A stretch of 64,000 nucleotides of DNA from Nymphaea colorata (GCF_008831285.2 NC_045140.1:6880505-6944504); one strand, 5' to 3'. Numbered from the stretch's first letter, positions 47,230 through 59,945 are shown. Translations and numbers: made by a program. Notes: a model not told the origin generated them from the letters alone.

Positions 47230-48348
47230 TGCTCCAAAAAAATAAAGTTTTATTTTGAAATGAGAGAAAAAGGGACTCGCTCGTCGGTACGAGGATCAAC
47301 CTTTCCTGATGCCTTGACCGGGGGTAACTAATTTAAGGGCTATGCTTATTCTTGATGCATTTTGTTTTGGTTTAAACAAAATTTTCATTCTAAATGTGGT
47401 GTTGTGTTTGAGAAAATGTTGAAGATTTGATGTTCCAAACTTTTGAGAAAGTTCTTGAAGAATCATTTGAGAGTGTAAAACATTTTGATTTGAGAAAATC
47501 TTGAATTTTGAGAAATCTTTACAAATATCATTTGGAAAGCTTGGAAAATCATTTTTGAAGTGGATTTAGTATTCTCATAAGACTTTAAGTAGGTTTGAGG
47601 TTTTGCTCTAATTTGGTTACTACCTAGTTAGAGCTTCATCTCATATTGCTTAAGTTTTTTTGGAGAGGTGCTTGTAATCATAAGTGGGTGTGAATGCATA
47701 AATACATTTATCATATATGATTAGAAGAGAATAATTCATTCATACCATATCATTCATCTAAAAGCATTCCTATAATCACATACATCTAAATTTCTTATTT
47801 TTTTTATTTATAAGATTGTCATAAATATTGTTATGAAAAGAAAAAAGTTTTTGAAAATAGAATGAGGTTGTAGACCATCAAACATGATTTCAAAATAGGG
47901 TCATTACTTGATTTTTGGTCATAGTGAAGTTGACAATAAGAAGTTAAAACCTTAGAACTTTAGAGAAAACTATCCAAAAGGATGGAAAAGATGAAATACT
48001 CTCATAGAAAAGGAGAGAGAAAGAGAGAGAAAGAAATTTCAAAGATCATTAAATAAAAGGTTTTTAAAAAAAGGGGATGTACATATCTTTATATGTATAT
48101 ACATACATGTATATATGTATATGTATACATATATGTACACATATGTATGTGAAAGCTTTTGAAAATAAAATATTAACTTAAATAGAGAGGAAAAGAAGGT
48201 TTTTGAAGGAGAGAGAGAGAGAGATGATATACATGTACATACTATCACACATACACATATATGATAATTTATAAAATATGATAATTTATAAAAGATGGAT
48301 ATTGATTCGAAGAAAAAGAGATTTAGAGGAAAAGAAATAGAGAAATAT

Positions 48349-48367
48349 CCCCCCCCCCCCCCCCCCC
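48349..48367. repeat. C19 homopolymer
   Basis: Nineteen consecutive C on the plus strand, followed by ACATATATATA. Such a run is unusual in this AT-rich window and may be miscounted in the assembly. Confidence 0.9.
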
Positions 48368-49966
48368 ACATATATATACATATATTTTGTAGGAGAAAAC
48401 ATTTGACTTGAAGAGAGAAATAAAAGATTCTAGAGATAGAAAATAGAACACACACACACACATATATATGCATTCATGTATATATGAAAATTTGTAAAAT
48501 AAAACGCTGAAAGATAGAGAGAAGGATAAAGAACATCATCATGTGCACATATACGTATATATCATGTATATATGTATGTGTCTTCATGAGATTAAAAATC
48601 AAGAAATGACTTAAAATATCCGACTTCAATTTTTATGTAGGCCGGAGAGAAACTTGGGCTCATGTAAGAACCTAAGCTAAGTCTCTGCAGAATCTTTAGA
48701 GAGGGTTCTTGCTTTCAAAAATCTTTTGAAAACATGATTTTAAATATTTTAATATATGAAAATAAAACATAATTATTTTGTTTGTTGCAAAGGAATATGT
48801 TTCTTTTATCATTGGAAATGAAAGCAAATCAATCACACATAAAATGGGGAGTAATGCAACGAAGCACTCAAGAGATCTCCAAACTAAACACTCATTCTTA
48901 CCGTGCATTCATATATAAATAGGAAAAATTAATCAGCCATGTATGAACAATATCTCAAAGCAAAGTAACATTCAAGAGAAAACAAAAACATACTTCAATC
49001 CTAAAATGAAATCTTATCTCATCTTCTCATGCTCCCGGTTCATCAAGAATAGCTTCTTGACTCCGAAGTGGAGATTTGAGAACTATTTTATATGGCAATG
49101 CAGAGATAAAGAAGAGAGCAAGTAAGAAAAAGAAATGGAATGAGATTTTGATTACATACCTCTAATGAGAATGATTTAGAAGGTGAATCTCTTACTTCAG
49201 ATGATCTTAGGGTTGCTTTGGATGAAACTCCAAGGTGGTGAAGATATGCCTCTAAAGGATCTCTTTGTGCTCCCTTGAAGAGTTGAAACTTGATGAAGCT
49301 TGTCCCCAAGGTTGGAGAAGAAAAAGAGAAGAACAGAGAAATTGAGAAAGAGAGCTAGGGAAAACTCTAAGTCTTGAAGTGAGATTGCACTAGAGGTTTC
49401 TCAAAAGTTACTTCATGCCCAAGAAAGAATATTGTGAGAGTATTTATAGGAAGTTTTGGAGCGAAAACTCAAAATCTATTTTTTTTTATTTTCACAACAT
49501 TTTTATGCAAATTTGAAGTAATTTTTTTTAAATAGGTTTTGACTAAGTGGAATTGGCCACTAGCCGTGCAAACACCCATTCGTGGTGTGGGCAGGGCTAC
49601 TGCCCACCCAAAGGGACTAAAACCACCCATTGGGGGTGGTTTTTGACATAGAAATGGGGCCTACATAGTCACAGGCCCCTGCTCAGGCTCGCAACAGTGC
49701 CCGACATGGTGCCAAACTGCACACGATGCACTGCTGCGTATGGAGATAAACGATCGCGTAATGCGACTCGCGAGATCGCTTGCACGTCATATGACACGCG
49801 GTCGCATGACTGCATGTCGTGTGACGTGCGGTTAGTTTTTTTTATTATATTATTTTTAAAATAAAATAACATAAAAAATAGTATAAAATTAAATAAAACG
49901 AGATAAAATAAGATAAAATGAGTAAAAAAATAAATAAAAATGGATGTTCATATAAAAAGCATAAAA

Positions 49967-49969
<3 letters not shown>

Positions 49970-50020
<51 letters not shown>
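49970..50020. repeat. (CA)n(TA)n microsatellite
   Basis: About 40 bases of CA repeats followed by TA repeats, inside LTR arm A. Confidence 0.95.
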
Positions 50021-50959
50021 TCTTTATCTAAAATGTGTTTATAAATTGATTTTTGTTACAAAAGGGTGGTCAACTTCGTTTTAAGTGACTCAAGACTTGT
50101 TTTAAATCTGAATTGGGTTCAATTGGTCGTGGATTCGTTCTAGCATGCTACCTAGGCTTAAAAACATGTTTTAACATTAGAATGAAACCTAAAACAAAGG
50201 GAAGATCCGTGTATGCACGCGTGGTGCTCATAAATTCAAATTTTGTTGTCTTGATTTCAGTTTTGGGTTTTGAGTTTGAAATAATGAATTCAGGTCTAGA
50301 CTTGGATTTTGGATCTTATTTAGATTCAAGAGTTGGATTTTTTATTTAAATCTGGCGTTTGGGTTCAGACAAAGGGGTTAAAAATTCATTTGGGATCGAA
50401 TAGTCGTAGACTTCTTTTGGGTCTAGGATCTAAAAATAAAATACAGTCTTTTGAAAAGATTTGGGGTGATAACAGATGCCCCTATTTGTTACTAAGCCGA
50501 CACTAGCCGTGCCTAGTGATAAAGATAAACACCCTGGATTTTTCAAACAGTGTTTGGAGTAAAGTTTCAGGTTTAACCCCTTACCTGATTAGTTGAGCTA
50601 GATTGAATTTGGGTTTGACCCCTTACATGGGTGGGGTTGGGCAAGATTGAATTCAGGTTTGACTCCTTACTGAGTGGATTGCTTTGCATTGCAGGTTTAC
50701 CCCTTACCTGCATGGGCTGCTTTGCGTTGCAAGTTTACCTCTTATCTACATGGATTCAGTAAGTTCCACTCCATCAACATCAATCAATCAGTATGAATTA
50801 TGGGAAAAGGCTTCCTTACTAACATATGGGTCTTCCCAATTTAGTGCCAACTTACTACGTGGTCGTTATCTCTGAGGTATACCACAAATCGTAGGACTAA
50901 GACATTCACTTTGAAATGTCTCTCGATAACTGACTTGACAAATTGTCTAGCCACCATTT

Positions 50960-52506
50960 GGCGATAGGCTTCAGTGTGTTCAGCTGCTTTTAGCTTCTTT
51001 TTATTTAGCAAATCGAGCTACATTAGCCTCCTTTGTGATATTGATTTAGAGGGAGGTCCATGAAAGAAGCGAACTTCAAAGCATGTTTTAGTACGTCTAA
51101 TGGTAGAACCACTTCCGTTCCATAGACTAGCTCCGCTGGAGTAGCATTTGTTGGAGTTCTCATTGTGGTGTGACATGACCATAGAGCCTTATGCATCTTT
51201 TCATGCCAGTTTCTTCCAGTTCTACGGTCTGTTCCATGATGCGGATTATAATCTTATTAGTGGTCTCTTTTTGCCTATTACCTTGGAGGTAATAAGGAGC
51301 TGAAAAATGATGATGCATGATATGGTATTTGCTGCACAACTACCTCATCTTTTCATTTTTAAAATGAGTCCCGTTATCAAATACTATGCCATGGGAGACT
51401 CCAAATCTACAAAGAAGATTTTTTGTAAATGAAGGACACTACGTGACACCCCTTTACTGTTATGAGTATGATGACTTTTACCTACATGGTAAAATAATCC
51501 GTTGCAGCAAGAAAATACTTACGGCCATTTGAAGTTACAAGAGATATGGGTCCGACTATGTCAAATGCCCACATAGAAAACGACCAAGGAGATGTTAAAG
51601 AATGCAAGTGAGACGCTGGTGCATGGATCATTGGAGCATGAGACGCTGGTGCATGGATTATTGGAGCATGCAATTGACATTTTTACATCTTTTGATGAAT
51701 TGGTAACAATCTTTTTGCATAATATGCTAATAATATCCTACTCGAATTATCTACTTGGTAAGGGTTTGGTGACCAACAAGGTCCCCATAGTCTCCTCGAT
51801 GTGATTCGTCAATGACTTCATTTGTCTCATCTTCATAAAGGCACCGAGAGTATTTAGTACTAAATCCACATCTATATAGCACTCATGCAAGAATAAAGTA
51901 CCTTGCTGGCATATGTTGAATTGCTTTGTGTTTATTTTTGGGCATTCTAATCAGAGATTTTTCGCTTTCAATGTATCTTTTGATGTCATACCAAGGTGTA
52001 TTCTCCTCTTGGATATGATGAACATGCTTCACCGCTTCAAACGTAGGGTGTTCTGATCTTCCAATCTCGAAAAATGGATTGATTTGTTGGTTCAGAAAGA
52101 AATAGTAGAACATAAACTTGCGAGGTCATCCGCAATAGGGTTGTTTTCTCTTTTTATGTTAGCTAGTTGTACTTTTTCAAACTGACGGATCAAGGTAGTG
52201 GCAATCTCTTGATATGACATCAACTTTTCATCTTTAACTTACCATTCTCTGTTCACTTGATTGATGATAAGCTGAGAGTCACCGAAGACATGCACCCTTT
52301 TTATTTAAAAACGTAGTAAAAAATGAAGTCCTTATATGAGGACTTCATATTCAGCTATAATATGGGGACATAAAAAGTCAAGTTTCAAAGAGTACGAGAT
52401 TATTTTATCTTCCGAAGTGATAAGTAGAATGTCTATAGTTGCTCCCATTACATTCTTGGATCCATCAAAAAACATCTTCCATACCGGAATCAGTTCCAAT
52501 TTTAGT
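50960..52506 (-). pseudogene. Gypsy-3 RNase H and integrase remnant
   Basis: Read on the minus strand from 52506: 'WKMFFDGSKNVMGA'-like RNase H start in broken frames, 'IAEYEVLI', then 'RVHVFGDSQLIINQVN' (about 52290-52245), all typical of Tat-group RNase H. Downstream comes the integrase: 'SPWSFSMWAFDIVGPISLVT' and 'GRKYFLAATDYFTM' (about 51600-51482), 'FDNGTHFKNEKM' (about 51380) and 'TPTNATPAELVYGTEVVLPL' (about 51160-51100). Stops and frameshifts are frequent. The block is separated from the RT part at 57 kb by LTR arm B. Confidence 0.8.
51611..51670 (-). repeat. 30-bp tandem duplication inside Gypsy-3 integrase
   Basis: The unit GAGACGCTGGTGCATGGATY with ATTGGAGCAT occurs twice in tandem. 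On the minus strand it adds ten codons in frame, repeating 'MIHAPASH' just before the integrase core. Confidence 0.9.
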
Positions 52507-55500
52507 TGTAATCACCCCAAATTTTTTCAGAAAGACTATGTTCTTTTACCCAAACACAAAACTCAACTTAGATATGAGATTTAAATCCAAAATTCAATTC
52601 TCAGATCCAAATTAGATCTAAAACCCAAGTTCAGATCCAAGTCAAGCATTTCAAACCCAAAATTCAAAATCAAGTTTGAAATGACAAAATTTGAATTTAT
52701 GAACGCCTCTCATGCATGAACCTTCTTTTTATTTTAAGGTCTCATTCTTGCGCCAAAACATGTCTCTAAGCTTAAGTCGCACGCTGGAATGAGTCAACAA
52801 CCAATTGAACCCAAATCGGATTTCGGACGAGTTCGGAGTCCCTTAAAACGAAGCCGACCACCTATTTGTAACAAAAACCATTTTTATAACATTTTTATGC
52901 AAACGACCCTTATCGTTTTGATTTAAAACCTAGACTCAACTTATTAGTACTATATCACTTTGTTTTTTTATGGAAACCTGGGACGAGACACCCGAGTCAG
53001 TTGCGTTAAATGGTCTGCTGAATTGGTTCAACCAAAAGAACCCTCGTACAATGGCATCAACCTCCTGTCCCTTGACGCCTCAGCTTCAGGCGAACTGCAA
53101 GGGATTCAGGAGGGCGGCATCAGGTGATCGACTGGAAGCTGTGATGATTTCCAAACAAGCTGCTACACCTTTGTACCAACGATTGACCACCACTGATTAG
53201 GTGGAGGCTACAACAAAAATGAAGTAAACAGCAATAGGTGAACAACAACTTCAGGGCATCAGGCGTGCATCTTTTTTAAGGCGACTGATTTCGACAAAAG
53301 GTACCAGACATCGCAGGGAGCTGTCAGGCATGCTTCCTCACCTGATCATTGCTGTCGGGCATGCTTCCTCACCCTTGTCCCCTGACATTTTGTTTTCCAG
53401 TGGGCTGCATGAGGTTTCGGCGTGGGAGACAAGCATGCAGCAGCAGGACATGGTACATAGGCAGCAGCCCACGAGCATCTTTCCTCTATTTAAACCTTCA
53501 ATTGATGAAGAAATGGAGGGTTTTCGATCGCTAATAGAATTTACAAACCCCTGAAACAATCCTCGATTGATTTGAGCAAGAATCAACTCCAATCTTCATC
53601 TCGAAACAGTCCTCTGTTTCTCAGGCGAGCGACCCTCTGACAACACTGTTGATTCATCCACCGTGGCTTGCTCTAGTGGTCTCTTGCCCTCCAATTGCTC
53701 AGACTGGTTCCTTGGTCTCTTGCGGTCACGACGAGTCTAGGATTGACCAATGCCGTGGCTCTCACTAGTCGGAATTAGTAAATCTCTCGTTACCGGTCTG
53801 GTTCTTGCAGAAACCCTCCCCTGTTCGCATGAAGGAAGAAACAACAATTGATCAACTGGGTGGCACTGTCACCTCTAGCATCCAATCACTGCGATTGCAC
53901 CAACAGTATCGTTAGCTCGTTGTGGTTCCAACGAGCCCAAGCTCGATTAGAACCGACGTTGGATCAGCCGAAATTACAAGTTTTCCAGTCCCCTGTTTCT
54001 CAGACTTCTGTTCCTACAACAGCAAAATACAGCTCCACTCAACGGGCCATATCTTTGGATTCCGACATTGAGTATTCATAAGAATAAACTCATTATCTTC
54101 CTGACTCTCGGTCAGTTCCAATGAGCTGTAGAACGCCAGAATCCGAGCAGGCAAAAATTTGTAGATATCCAACAGAGACCCTGCCTTTCGGTAGGTTCAG
54201 TCTGCAGAATTGGCGACAGTAGCGGGAACAGTTCCTGTTCCGCAGCCTTTGCCATCCATACCCGGTGCAGCTTCACTCTTTCATTGGTTCCACAATGTGA
54301 CTGACTTTTCCACCTTTCCAAGAAGCTATAGCTCACGTCTGTTTGACTTGTCTCCAGAGAACACAGAGCCAGCAAAGAACACCCTGTCGCTCGGCAAACA
54401 GCCTTGAGGGGCAGCATGTGAGCAGCACCTATTCGCAGGCCGAGGGCGTTCTGATTACATCATTGTCATGATGAATCAACCATCATTCGTGGTAACTAAC
54501 ATCCTCAGCTTTCCAACGAAGCCAGACGCACCCCAATTCGAGGTCTGAGGAGGGAGCAGTTGTGTCTGGAAGTTGTACCTGCTTGTTGGCATCAACAAGC
54601 GCGACAACAAGGAGACATGCGTCGGGAGGAGCTTGCTACCTCGCCCTCTTTGCCTGAATCATACCAGCATCCTCCGGCTGACTAATCCTCTATATTGGTC
54701 CCTGTTTCGTAACTAAATCCACTATCCTCTCTACTATTTGTGGTATACTGAAGAACATTGACTGCTACCTTCTTGGTTGCACAACTGAGTGAAAGAGGAG
54801 CTAAACTTACAGGGTACCTAGCTGCTTCTCAAGGCGCTGCTTTTTCGGCAGTACCCCTAGTCACCGACGACCGCTTTAAGATCTTTCGAAGTAAGAGTTC
54901 CTCTTTTAAATCATTCTCATTAGAAGTACGTGACCAATATCTCATTTCATTTCTTTCCCTTATTTTCTCTCTTTTTCATCTTTCTATGGTCATATAAGAT
55001 AGCTCTCAAATCTTTCTTTTGGAGTCAAGAAGCTATTCTTGAGTGCACTGGGAGCATGAGAAGTTGAGATGACATTTCATTTTATGATTGAAGCATGTTT
55101 TATCTTTTTTTTTGAACGTTGCTTTATTTTTGAAATATAATTCATGCATAGTTACATAACTTTTTCTATTTATATGTGAATGCATGGCGAAAATAAGAGT
55201 ATGGTTTGGGATTTTCTCTTTATTCTTATGTTAATCTTGAGGTTGGGGCTTATCTAACCCGCAAAAACCCTCATGCATATGTACATGTTAATATGCATTT
55301 TCAAGTCATTTTGTGTTTAGCTTTCCTTTTCATTAACCAATTATGAACCCTAATGAGCGCCTTATTATGTGGTTTTATTTTTTTCCATACCCAACCGTAG
55401 AATAAACATATTCTCTTGTAACAAACAAAATAATATATTTTATGTTAGTACATAAAATATTTGAAATCATGTTTTTCAAAAGATTCTTGAAAGTAAGAAC

Positions 55501-56754
55501 CTTATTTAATGCAACATTAGAGACTTAGCTTAGGCTCTTACATGAGCCCAAGCTCCCTCCGGCCTACATAAAACTTGAAGTCGGATATTTTAAGTTATTT
55601 CTTGATTTTTTAATCTCATGAAAACACATATGTATATACATGTTATATACGTATCTGTACACATGATTTTTTTCATTATTTTCTTTTTACGTTTCCACAT
55701 TTTATTTTTCAAATTTTCGTATACATAAGAATTTATATATATATATATATATACATGTGTTATCTTCTCTTTCTCTAAAATCTCCATATCTTTTCAAATC
55801 AATACCCTTTTCTTTTTAAACTTTCATATATATGTATATGTGATGTGCATCTTTCTCTACCTTTCTTTCTATCTTTCTTTTAAGAGTTTTCTTTTCCTCT
55901 CTATTTAAATTAAGACTTCATTTTCAAAAGCTTACACATATATACATACATATCAAGATATGTATCTCCCGCTATGTTAAAATCTTTTATTTAGTAATCT
56001 TCAAAATCTCTTTCTCTTTTTCTTTCTCCATATTTCTCTTGTGATTAAGTCTTCATCTTTCCATTCTTTTGAATATATTTTTCTTCCAAGATCTTCATAT
56101 TTATCGACTTACCTCAATTAATGACTCAATATTGGATTCATGCTTGATGGTCTGTAACTTCATTATATTTTCAAAAACTTTTCTTTTTTCGTAAAAATAT
56201 TTATGACAATTTTAAAAACAAAAACCTTATATGTATGTTATGGTAGGTATGAATTATCTTCTTTTAATCATATAAGATTAATGCATTCATGTATTCACAC
56301 TCACTCAACATCATTTATGACCACATGCACTTTTTCAAAGAACTTAAGCAATATGAGATGAAGTTCCAACTAGGTAGTAACCAAATTAAAGCAAAATTTC
56401 AGACCTACTTAAAGTCTTAAGAGAACACTAAAGTGATTTCAAAAGTGATCTCCAAAGTTTTCCAAATATTTTTAAAGATTTTTCAATTCAAATTTTTTCA
56501 AATCAAAATGTTTTATACCCTCAAAAGATTATTCAAAACTTTCTCAAAAATTTGAAACATTAAATCTTCAACATTTTCTCAAACACTACACTGTATATAG
56601 AATAAAAAAGAAGTTTAAGCAAAAATGAAATGCACCAACAATAACCATAGCCCTTGGATTGATTACCAAGGCGCTGGGAACGGTCGATCCTCGTACCTAC
56701 GGGTAAATCCATTTCTCTTTTATTTTCAAAATAAAACCTCATTTTTCTGGAGCA
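52507..56754 (-). repeat. Long LTR-like repeat, arm B (inverted copy of arm A)
   Basis: The reverse complement of this block follows arm A from TGCTCCAGAAAAATG (at 56754) to TTGGGGTGATTACA (at 52507), with a different middle at about 52960-54880. It interrupts Gypsy-3 between the RT/RNase H piece at 56755-57120 and the RNase H/integrase piece at 50960-52506, so it is an insertion into that element. Five-base flanks do not match. Confidence 0.7.
52960..54880. other. GC-richer 1.9-kb core of arm B, unidentified
   Basis: Arm A has about 0.8 kb of different sequence in the corresponding place. This core is clearly GC-richer than the window and contains a plus-strand promoter-like CCTCTATTTAAACC near 53486. 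It holds short ORFs (53330-53554 +, 53848-54081 +) without recognisable motifs. It could be a further retroelement inserted in arm B, or a distinct LTR variant. No terminal repeats were recognised. Confidence 0.4.
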
Positions 56755-57120
56755 CTCCAAAAACCAAAATAAAATTTTTGGGGAATGCAAACATTAGTAC
56801 ATGATCGTCCAAAAACTCGTTGTTCTTTTTTATTTCATCGTATTGGGGAAAGTCTGCTAACTGAACCACGATTACTTGTCCTTTGCTTGACTTCTGAGAT
56901 ACATATTCAAGATCATATTGCATCAACAAAACTTGCCATTTGGTGATGTGCCCATTAAAGAAGGGTTGTTCCAAGATGTACTTAAGAGGATTTAGCTTAG
57001 ATAGTATCTTGACCTCGCTAACTAACAAATAATATCTTAGTTTTTGACACATCCAAACCAATGCTAGACAAGTTTTTTTCATTAGGGAGTACTCCTTTTC
57101 ATACTGGACAAAAATTTTGG
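56755..57120 (-). pseudogene. Gypsy-3 reverse transcriptase / RNase H junction remnant
   Basis: The minus-strand frame from 57082 reads 'KTCLALVWMCQKLRYYLL', 'LNPLKYILEQPFFNG' and 'KWQVLLMQYDLEYVSQKSSK', the connection and RNase H region of Ty3/Gypsy polymerases (family pattern 'E...LALVWA...LRHYLL', 'DPLKY..EKP...GR...W'). The frame is open to 56726 but crosses into arm B at 56754, so its last residues are LTR sequence. Confidence 0.8.
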
Positions 57121-57160
57121 TAATGTAATAAATTGCTTGAAAAAATTACTCCATATCATT

Positions 57161-57444
57161 TCTCCCATCAAATTCTCCCATTCATTTAATAGTGAAACAG
57201 CCGTCATGATAGGGTAAAGATTTAAGATAACCAATCTCTCCTAGTTCTCTGTTATCCCTCTCCATTGATTAGCACACTTTTCCTTCTAGTTAAGAGACCT
57301 ATTCTCCCATCAAATTCTCCCCATTCATTTAATAGTGAAGCAGCCATCATGATAGGGTAAAGATTTAAGATAACCAATCTCTCCCAGTTCTTTGCTATCC
57401 CTCTCCATTGATTAGCACACTTTTCCTTCTAGTTAAGAGACCTA
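57161..57444 (+). repeat. 142-bp tandem duplication
   Basis: TCTCCCATCAAATTCTCC begins at 57161 and again at 57303. Both units end AGTTAAGAGACCTAT, and only a few bases differ, so the duplication is fairly recent. Confidence 0.93.
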
Positions 57445-57449
57445 TGAGA

Positions 57450-58478
57450 TGATGCCTCCAACTCACATCATTTGGGACTAGCCTCCTAGCAGAGTTTGCT
57501 TGTTATAAGAGTAATTGGTTTAGGAGAGTCATTTCTAATTATTTCTACACCACCAAACCTGCTAACATATAAAATGGAAGTACACTTGTCAATGACTTTT
57601 TAACCAGCCATGTTCCCGTATTGCTCCACCAAAACTGAAACTCCTAATGAATGGTGGACCAGGAAATCCGCTTCTTTGCAAACTTCATTACATACCATTT
57701 TCATATGTATTTAATTACCTTACACTCAATAAGAATATGATGATCTGATTCTTTATCTCTTTGGCATACGGGGCACCCATTAGGAAGGTGTGTGCCTCAA
57801 TCTTGTGACAACCGTAGGTGAGTAGCCTTCCCATACTTGCCACAAACAAGAGCCAACAAGGCCTATGCAGTACATGGTGGTTCCTTGGTCTCCTATATGA
57901 GGAAACTCTCACACCCTTGCACCTCATGGTCTGCCAGATTCCCTCATCTTCAGATCTCTTACTTCCTTATTAATTCCCACGAGTTGATCTCCTTGACTAC
58001 TCATTTGAATGTGTTTTCATTTGACCACATAATTAGTTGGATCTGCCAAGGGACTACCATCCTTCCTAAATTCTCCATTGACTGAAAGAGTCTTGTCTGA
58101 CGGCCACAAGCATATGCCTTTTGAAATATTACTCGCAAGAATATCATCGCATTTCATCTCTGATGGGCCTTGGGACTAATTTTTACCACAGGGTTACCAT
58201 CAATCAACATTGCTTCTGAGATGAAGCAATCTGATAAATTTGGCTTTTCTTCAACCTCTACAGTCTCCACCTAAGAACGAGGACCATCTCCAATCGTTGA
58301 CTGGTTTCTAACCTCTTGCCCAGGCCATTCCTTCTCCTTCTCCCCCAAGAAATTGTTTTCGACTTCATCTGACTCGTACTCCCATATTTCTGAAGAAGAC
58401 TTGCTAATCATTTATTGTGGCTGTATGTAGAACATATGTCCAATCAGTTGTAAATAGGCCCACATGCTTCATCAGGGC
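57450..58478 (-). mobile_element. LINE-like retroelement remnant
   Basis: On the minus strand near 57800-57720 one frame reads 'THLPNGCPVCQRDKESDHHI' followed by 'LIECK', the Cys/His pattern at the end of plant LINE polymerases (zf-RVT). Upstream on the same strand come coding-like pieces with several stops, for example 'EYESDEVENNFLGEKEKEWP' and 'PNLSDCFISEAMLIDG' (about 58400-58200). The longest plain ORF (57715-57927) is in another frame and partly a shadow. Copia-3 was inserted at 58483. The assignment rests mainly on the zinc motif. Confidence 0.45.
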
Positions 58479-58483
58479 AAGGC
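58479..58483 (+). repeat. Copia-3 target-site duplication, left
   Basis: AAGGC, repeated exactly at 63876-63880 after the 3' LTR. Confidence 0.9.
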
Positions 58484-59157
58484 TGTTGGGTCGGGTCCAG
58501 CCTCAAAAGAGGACCCGACCCGACCTGTCACTTAAGTGACAGCCGGGAGAAAGGAGGGCACTCGATGGTGCCCCTCTCTTACGTCTCTCTCTCTCTCGTT
58601 TTCTCTTTTGGGAGAAAAAGAAAGAAGGGTTTTCTTCTTGGGTGGCTGCTCACAGCAAGTGGAGTAGGAGAAGAAGAGAGCAAAGAAGAGAAGGAGAGAA
58701 GGAAGGCAAGAATGAAAGAGGAAGAAGAGGACGGTTGTGGATTTGGGCAGCTGTGTGGGTTCAAGTGTAGTGAGAGAAAGTGAAGAAAACAAGGGAAAGA
58801 AAAGAAGAACATACGGTGATTTCTTTTCTTGTCGTTTTCTTGTGCATTCATTCTTGAGAATGATTTATGCTATTCTCTGTAAGAAGAACAACGTAGTTGT
58901 ATTGCCTCTTTGAAGTATAAATATATATCTCTCTTGTCTATGGTTTTTTACGCTATTATTGGGGGTTTTTCCACGTAAATTAGTCTCTTATTTTCTGCAT
59001 TGTTTAGCATATATCTTGACGTATATTGCTACAATAGTGGTGTTGGAAACTCGTTCTTATGCTCGCAGCCCTGTAATTCCGTTTTTAGTAGTTTTGTGGT
59101 GGTTTGCCCTATTTTATTGTTGTTGAAGCATTCTTTTTGGGGATTACGACTATAACA
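58484..59157 (+). repeat. Copia-3 5' LTR
   Basis: A 674-bp repeat from TGTTGGGTCGGG to ACTATAACA. It holds a TATA-like AAGTATAAATATATA near 58914. It differs from the 3' LTR by scattered substitutions and by an extra palindromic segment at 58526-58541. Confidence 0.95.
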
Positions 59158-59160
59158 AAA

Positions 59161-59173
59161 TGGTGTCATAGAC
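59161..59173 (+). other. Copia-3 primer-binding site (variant)
   Basis: TGGTGTCATAGAC, three bases past the LTR end, corresponds to the initiator tRNA-Met site TGGTATCAGAGC with changes. Confidence 0.7.
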
Positions 59174-59210
59174 AGGTTAGCGCCAGGTTGGTTATGGGCA
59201 TTCTTATTGA

Positions 59211-59945
59211 ATGATGGAGTCGACCCCCACTAGGATGGTCTCTCTAAATGGGAACAATTGGACCATATGGAAAGCTAAAATGAAAGATTTGTTGTATTAT
59301 AAATACCTATATGCACCCATTGAGAACCAGAAGCCAGCGAATATGACAGATGAAAAATAGAAGTTATTGGACAGGAAAACCATTGGCACCATCAGACAAT
59401 GGTTGGATGACTGTGTTTTTCATTCGGTATCCGCAGAGACGAGCGCGAAGTCGTTATGGTAGAAGTTGCATGATCTTTACGAGAAGAAAACAGCTGGAAA
59501 CAAGGCTTTCTTGATTCAGCAATTAGTAAATTTGAAACTTAGAGAGAGAAAACCAATGTCAGAGCATCTGAATGAAGTGCAGAGCATAATCAATCAGTTG
59601 TCAGCCATGAAAATGATATTAGATGATGAGTTACAGGCACTCTTATTGCTCAGTTCTCTTCTCGACAGCTGGGAGACTTTAGTTGTTTCTTTGAGCAACT
59701 TCGCTCCAGATGGTGTGCTTACGATGAAGCATGTAACGAGCAACATTCTAAATGAAGAGACAAGGAGAAAGTCTCTTGGTACTGGTAGCTCACAAGTGCT
59801 AGTGATGGGAGACAGGGGCAGACAGAAGAACCGTAACAAATGGCATGACAGGTCAAATTCTAGGTCCAAATCAAGACCCAAGATGACAGGTAAATGCTTT
59901 CACTGTGGTATTCCAGGGCACAAGAAGATTGATTGCAGAAAATGA
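59211..59945 (+). pseudogene. Copia-3 gag
   Basis: The ATG at 59211 begins 'MMESTPTRMVSLNGNNWTIW', the usual Copia gag start. The UBN2-type capsid region follows with 'LVNLKLRERKPMSEHLNEVQ', then a basic segment and the zinc knuckle 'CFHCGIPGHKKIDC' (about 59893-59934), all four ligands intact. In-frame stops: TAG at 59358 (Trp position), TAG at 59460 (Gln or Glu position) and TGA at 59943. The frame continues after the last one into the protease, so gag and pol were one ORF. Confidence 0.9.

Larger units (their letters stand above)
47230..50474 (+). repeat. Long LTR-like repeat, arm A
   Basis: This 3.2-kb non-coding block is repeated in inverted orientation at 52507-56754. Shared landmarks: TGCTCCA start, GTACGAGGATC (about 47287), GGTTACTACCTAGTTRGARC (about 47617), ATGACTTAAAATATCCGACT (about 48606), CTTCTCATGCTCC (about 49023), TTTTGTTACAAA (about 50052) and TTGGGGTGATAACA at the end. 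A TATA-like TATTTATAGG at 49441 fits an LTR promoter. It may extend past 50474 into GATGCCCC sequence. No matching target duplication was found. Confidence 0.7.

Noticed and set aside
48039-48473. 144-codon minus-strand ORF
   Set aside because: AT-repeat and poly-C translation inside LTR arm A; no coding signal.
47230-50474. Target-site duplications for LTR arms A and B
   Set aside because: Flanks TGCAG/GATGC and TTAGT/CTCCA do not match, and shifting the borders a few bases did not help, so the exact ends remain open.
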